From an uncultured Pseudokineococcus sp. (GTDB lineage: Bacteria; Actinomycetota; Actinomycetes; Actinomycetales; Quadrisphaeraceae), in assembly GCF_947499845.1 (NCBI RefSeq), contig NZ_CANMPM010000002.1:186001-250000 (forward strand): a DNA stretch of 64,000 nt, read 5' to 3'. This document shows positions 60,838 to 64,000 of this stretch, piece after piece (the first letter of the stretch is position 1; each line of letters begins with the position of its first letter). The translations under genes were made by a program, and so were the position numbers. Below the pieces are notes generated by a model. The model did no database searches. It worked only from the letters and a program-made list of their open reading frames with translations, and was not told where the DNA came from.

Positions 60838-61668
60838 GTGACCAAGGTGCTGGGCGTCGAGGTGGGCCGCGTCGGCGGGGCCGTGGGAGCCGTCGGGGAC
60901 CTCGGGGGGTTCCTGCGCGAGCAGCGCGAGTCCGCGCAGCTGTCGCTGCGCCAGCTCGCCGCCGCGGCGGGCGTGAGCAACCCCTACCTCAGCCAGGTCG
61001 AGCGCGGGCTGCGCCGCCCCAGCGCCGAGGTGCTGCAGCAGATCGCCCGCGGCCTGCGGATCTCGGCCGAGGCGCTCTACGTCCGCGCCGGACTCCTCGA
61101 CGAGCACCGCCCCGGCGACGACGGCGAGGTGCGCGCCGCCGTCCTCGCCGACCCGTACCTCTCGGAGCGCCAGCGCGAGGTCCTGCTCGAGATCTACGCG
61201 ACCTTCCGGTCCGAGAACTCCCGCTCCGAGGTGCCGGCGGGAAGCTCCCCCGGGAGTCCGGGCGCGGCGTCGCAGGCGGAGCCGCGCGCGGGCACCGAGC
61301 CGGACGACGCGGTGGAGGCGCCCGCCCGCACCGCGCGGCGGCGCGCCCCGTCCTCCCGCCCCGCCGCCCGGTCGACCGGCGGCACGACGCGTCGCCCGTC
61401 CGCCCGTGCGGGGCGTCAGGGACAGGGTGCGAGCGCCGAGGGCGGCGCCGAGGGGTCGGACGACGGCCCGCCGGCCCGCACGGCAGACACCTCCGGACGC
61501 CCGAGCGGACGCACCGCCGGACGGACCACCGGGCGCAGCACCGGCCGCCGCGCTCCGACGCCGAGGGCCGTGGCCGAGGACGCGTCGCTCGTCGTCCCCG
61601 AGGAGCCGCCGGCCGAGGACCTGGCCGCCTCGCACCCCCCGCCCGTCGACGGCGGCTCGACCCGCTGA
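60838..61668 (+). CDS. XRE-family HTH regulator with disordered tail
   Basis: 276 residues. HTH_3 domain: LGGFLREQRESAQLSLRQLA, AAAAGVSNPYLSQVERGLRR, PSAEVLQQIARGLRISAEAL, then YLSERQREVLLEIYATFRSE. The last ~130 residues are Arg/Thr/Gly/Ser-rich and disordered. It is followed after 105 bp by an HbhA-like gene, the same order as Rv0474-hbhA in Mycobacterium tuberculosis, so it may regulate that gene and itself. GTG at 60838. Confidence 0.9.
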   Translation: MTKVLGVEVGRVGGAVGAVGDLGGFLREQRESAQLSLRQLAAAAGVSNPYLSQVERGLRRPSAEVLQQIARGLRISAEALYVRAGLLDEHRPGDDGEVRAAVLADPYLSERQREVLLEIYATFRSENSRSEVPAGSSPGSPGAASQAEPRAGTEPDDAVEAPARTARRRAPSSRPAARSTGGTTRRPSARAGRQGQGASAEGGAEGSDDGPPARTADTSGRPSGRTAGRTTGRSTGRRAPTPRAVAEDASLVVPEEPPAEDLAASHPPPVDGGSTR

Positions 61669-61773
61669 GCCACCGGGGCTCTGCCACCGCGGCGCGGTGA
61701 CCGACCGTCCGACCCCCCGCACCCGACCGCCTGACGCCGACCGGTGGGACCACCGGTCACCGAGGAGGAACCC

Positions 61774-63099
61774 ATGGCCCTGACGCCGGACCTGCGCCGC
61801 AGCGCGCTCGACCTCGGCTACGTCCTGGCGGGCGTCGCCGACGTGGCCGCCGAGCAGGCCAAGGGCCTGCACGAGCGCGCGCGCAGCCGCCGCGAGGAGA
61901 TCCTCACCCGCGACTACGCGGGCGAGGCCCGCGCCGTCGCCGAGCGGCTCCAGGGCGCCCCCGCGGTCGTCGTGGCGCGCGGGCTGGAGGTGGCGAGCCG
62001 CACGCAGGTCGTCGTCGACGACCTCGGCAGCCGCGGCCGTCGGCTCGTCGAGCGGGCGCAGGGGCACGAGGACGTCGACGGCGTCGCCGAGCGGGCCGGC
62101 GAGGCCACGGACGCGGCGGGCCGGTCGGCACGGGAGGGGGTCCGGGCCGCGCGGGCGGGCGTCGCCGAGGCCGCGGAGGCGGTCGCCGACCGGGCCGCGC
62201 CCGAGACGGCGGCCTCCGGCCAGGACGACGCGGCGGCCGGACCCCGCGCGACCCGCGCCGGAGCGGCGGCGGGGCGGCGCAGCGGCTCGGCGCGGCGCAC
62301 GACGACGACCCGCTCCACCACCGGGCCGGCCGCAGAGGCGCCCGACGCGGAGCCCGCAGCCGCCCCCCGCCGACGCCGCACGGGCACCGGCACCGGCACC
62401 GGCACCGGCACCGGCACCGGCACCGGCACCGGCACCGGCGAGGAGACCAGGAGCACGACCGGGGGCACGCGCCGCGCCACCGGCTCGACACGGCGCCGCA
62501 CCGGCGCGACGGCCGACGAGACCGCGACGGCGACCACCGGCACCGCCGAGACCGAGGGGACGGCCACCACCCCGCGCACCGGGAGCGTGCGGACCGCCGG
62601 CCGGCGCAGCGCCGCCTCGACCCGCGCGCACGACGCGCCGGCGGCGGGGGACGGCCAGGGAGCCACGGCGGGCGCCGGCCGGTCCCGGACCTCGGGCGCG
62701 GGGCGCGGTCGCACCGCCGGCACTCGCTCAAGCACCAGCGGCTCGGACACCACCGGCGGGACCACGACCGACGCGACGACGGGCGGGACGACGACGGGCG
62801 GGACGACGTCGGGCGGGACGACGACGGGCGGGACGGGCACGGGCACGTCGACGCCGGCGCGCGCCCGGCGCCGGGCCTCGGCCGACGGCCCCCGGGCGAC
62901 CACCAGCGTGGCGCGCCGGCGCGCCGAGGCGGCCCGGGTGGCCGCCCAGGAGGCGACCGGCGCGGCCGCCGCGGCGGCCGGGTCCGCCGGGTCCGCGGTC
63001 CGCGCGGGGATCGAGGAGGCCGGCTCCCCGTCGTCGGCGCCGTCCTCGTCGGACGGGGCCCCGACGGCCGGCGACGCCGGCCCGCGGGACGGGGCCTGA
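61774..63099 (+). CDS. HbhA-like coiled-coil protein with a long Thr/Gly/Arg tail
   Basis: 441 residues. The first ~150 are helical (LDLGYVLAGVADVAAEQAKG, VAERLQGAPAVVVARGLEVA) as in the heparin-binding hemagglutinin HbhA. The rest is low-complexity: (Thr-Gly)9 from a GGCACC array, TTGGTTTGGTT-type stretches, many Arg. In HbhA the tail is Lys/Ala/Pro-rich; here it is Thr/Gly/Arg-rich but also basic. ATG with GAGGAGGAA upstream. The assignment rests on helical N-terminus plus synteny. Confidence 0.65.
   Translation: MALTPDLRRSALDLGYVLAGVADVAAEQAKGLHERARSRREEILTRDYAGEARAVAERLQGAPAVVVARGLEVASRTQVVVDDLGSRGRRLVERAQGHEDVDGVAERAGEATDAAGRSAREGVRAARAGVAEAAEAVADRAAPETAASGQDDAAAGPRATRAGAAAGRRSGSARRTTTTRSTTGPAAEAPDAEPAAAPRRRRTGTGTGTGTGTGTGTGTGTGEETRSTTGGTRRATGSTRRRTGATADETATATTGTAETEGTATTPRTGSVRTAGRRSAASTRAHDAPAAGDGQGATAGAGRSRTSGAGRGRTAGTRSSTSGSDTTGGTTTDATTGGTTTGGTTSGGTTTGGTGTGTSTPARARRRASADGPRATTSVARRRAEAARVAAQEATGAAAAAAGSAGSAVRAGIEEAGSPSSAPSSSDGAPTAGDAGPRDGA
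62383..62436 (+). repeat. Perfect hexanucleotide repeat (GGCACC)9 in the HbhA-like gene
   Basis: Nine uninterrupted GGCACC units encode nine Thr-Gly pairs. Being a multiple of three, copy change would lengthen or shorten the tail without a frameshift. Confidence 0.97.
62774..62835 (+). repeat. 15-bp degenerate repeat in the HbhA-like gene
   Basis: GGCGGGACGACGACG and variants (GGCGGGACGACGTCG) repeat four times, encoding Gly-Gly-Thr-Thr stretches. Confidence 0.8.
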
Positions 63100-63138
63100 C
63101 CCGTCCCGCCGCTCGGTCCCGTCCGAGAGCCGACCGGC

Positions 63139-63174
63139 GCGGACCGTGACAGCCGCTGCGGACCGTGAGAGCCG
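63139..63174. repeat. 17-bp direct repeat in the gene-end gap (family E)
   Basis: GCGGACCGTGACAGCCG (63139-63155) and the same word with one change (63158-63174) lie between the convergent HbhA-like and DUF4012-like genes. Confidence 0.7.
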
Positions 63175-63235
63175 CCCCACCATCCGACCCGGCCGGCGCT
63201 CTCGTGAGGCGGGTCGCGGCCGTCGGCCGGCCGGC

Positions 63236-64000
63236 TCAGCGGCCGGCCACCCCCTCGACGGCCCGGTCCAGCAGACCGCCCACGTCGGGCAGGTCCTCCC
63301 GGCCCGGCAGGTCGTCGAGCCCCGGCAGGTCGTCGGTCTCGGGCAGGTCGTCGAGCCCCGGCAGGTCGCCCACGCCGGGCAGGTCGTCCACGCTGGGCAG
63401 GTCGTCGGCACTGGGCGGGTCGTCGGCGCCGGGGAGCCGGTCGAGCCAGGAGGCCGCGCCGTCGTCCCCCGCGAGGCCGGCCAGCAGCCCGGCGCCAGGC
63501 AGGTCCAGGCCGCCGATCAGCTCCTGGGCGCGGGCGCCGAGGTCCAGCTGCGCCTGCAGGTCGTCCCGGGCCGCCCGCACCTCCGGGAGCAGGTGGTCGC
63601 CCTGGATCTCCCCCAGGCGCTCTCGCGCCGCGTCGGACGCGGCGGTGACGTCGCCCAGGCCGTCGAGGGCCCCGCGCAGGGCCGGCAGGTCGAGGCCCTC
63701 GCCGCTCGTGAGGGAGGAGCGGGCCTCGTCGACGCCGCCGACGACCCGCTGCAGCCCGGGGAGGCCGTCGTCGGCGAGCCGGTCGACGGCGACGGACGCC
63801 GTCGACAGCGCCGCGAGGTTCTCCCCCAGCGGCAGCCGGCTGGCCAGGCGCCAGAGGGGGTCGTCGGTGGCCTCGACGGCGCGGTCGGCGTCCGCCTGCA
63901 CCCGCCGGGTCGAGGCGGCCAGGGCCTCCGGGTCGGCCCGGACGACCGCCGCGGTGATGGCGGGCACCTCGTCCCGCACCCGCTGCAGCGCCGACCAGGC
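63236..64000 (-). CDS. DUF4012-like N-terminal fragment with Asp-Leu-Pro repeat tail (partial)
   Basis: The frame is open to the window end, so the start is missing. Visible: 255 codons. DDPLWRLASRLPLGENLAAL and the following AVDRLADDGLPGLQRVV, then RAARDDLQAQLDLGARAQEL, match the N-terminal part of DUF4012 proteins. Where the family continues into its conserved C-terminal domain, this protein instead runs into a tail of DDLPGLDDLPETDDLP-type repeats and stops. Possibly a shortened secreted or membrane-anchored relative. Confidence 0.6.
   Translation of the reverse strand, partial: AWSALQRVRDEVPAITAAVVRADPEALAASTRRVQADADRAVEATDDPLWRLASRLPLGENLAALSTASVAVDRLADDGLPGLQRVVGGVDEARSSLTSGEGLDLPALRGALDGLGDVTAASDAARERLGEIQGDHLLPEVRAARDDLQAQLDLGARAQELIGGLDLPGAGLLAGLAGDDGAASWLDRLPGADDPPSADDLPSVDDLPGVGDLPGLDDLPETDDLPGLDDLPGREDLPDVGGLLDRAVEGVAGR
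63290..63420. repeat. Degenerate ~18-bp repeat encoding Asp-Asp-Leu-Pro units
   Basis: The word GGCAGGTCGTC recurs about seven times at 12-18 bp intervals on the plus strand, encoding LPxxDDLPxxDDLP on the minus strand. Confidence 0.8.

Overview
This is a 64 kb window of very GC-rich, tightly packed chromosomal DNA from an actinobacterium. The base composition, frequent GTG starts, many leaderless promoters (a TANNNT box 6-8 nt before the start codon) and marker families (DUF2530, DUF3027, DUF3263, DUF4031, WXG100, F420-type oxidoreductase, RsiG-like, CIRCE-controlled stand-alone groEL) all point that way. A xylo-oligosaccharide locus plus an ATP-grasp ligase/racemase pair of the D-aspartate-ligase type suggest a plant-polymer-using member of the Micrococcales or Kineosporiales; the genus cannot be named from the sequence alone. 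No rRNA, tRNA, CRISPR array, transposase or prophage was seen.

Layout. 1-4169: cytochrome bd oxidase (cydAB and the first codons of a probable cydD), divergent from a BlaI-type repressor and M56 metalloprotease pair. 4348-10942: dienelactone hydrolase, an MFS exporter with its MarR regulator, a DUF2530 protein, an LLM oxidoreductase and peptide-release factor RF3. 11107-16497: an SdpI-like protein and the operon cold-shock protein / DUF3027 / sacsin-type ATPase. 16743-19620: probable D-amino-acid ligase and Asp/Glu racemase, convergent with a HAD phosphatase. 19904-28246: a large secreted subtilase, then an XPB/Ssl2-like accessory protein, a small membrane protein and an XPB-type helicase. 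28429-37714: an AbiEi/DUF559-like protein between repeats, then a complete xylo-oligosaccharide uptake and hydrolysis locus (GH3, two permeases, lipoprotein, divergent LacI repressor, cytoplasmic GH10). 37813-42367: response regulator, histidine kinase, HtrA-type protease and an orphan WXG100 protein. 42578-46106: molybdopterin genes moaA, moaD-like and moaE with a GNAT and a DUF4031 protein. 46470-50241: groEL, cold-shock protein, DUF3263, uracil-DNA glycosylase. 50398-55257: MoxR / DUF58 / VWA / ThrE operon. 55471-64000: a membrane protein with a fossil kinase lobe, an EAL phosphodiesterase, an RsiG-like protein, an XRE regulator with an HbhA-like protein, and a DUF4012-like fragment.

The most unusual non-genic signal is a set of short intergenic hairpin repeats, several families of them, each confined to one or a few gene-end intergenic regions. 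One family occurs ten times in two clusters about 41 kb apart. A second family brackets the AbiEi/DUF559 gene on both sides. Other points of interest are 11-bp phased direct repeats shared by the two-component operon and htrA, a c-di-GMP module (EAL protein next to an RsiG-like protein with a degenerate ligand motif), and the fossil kinase-lobe protein.
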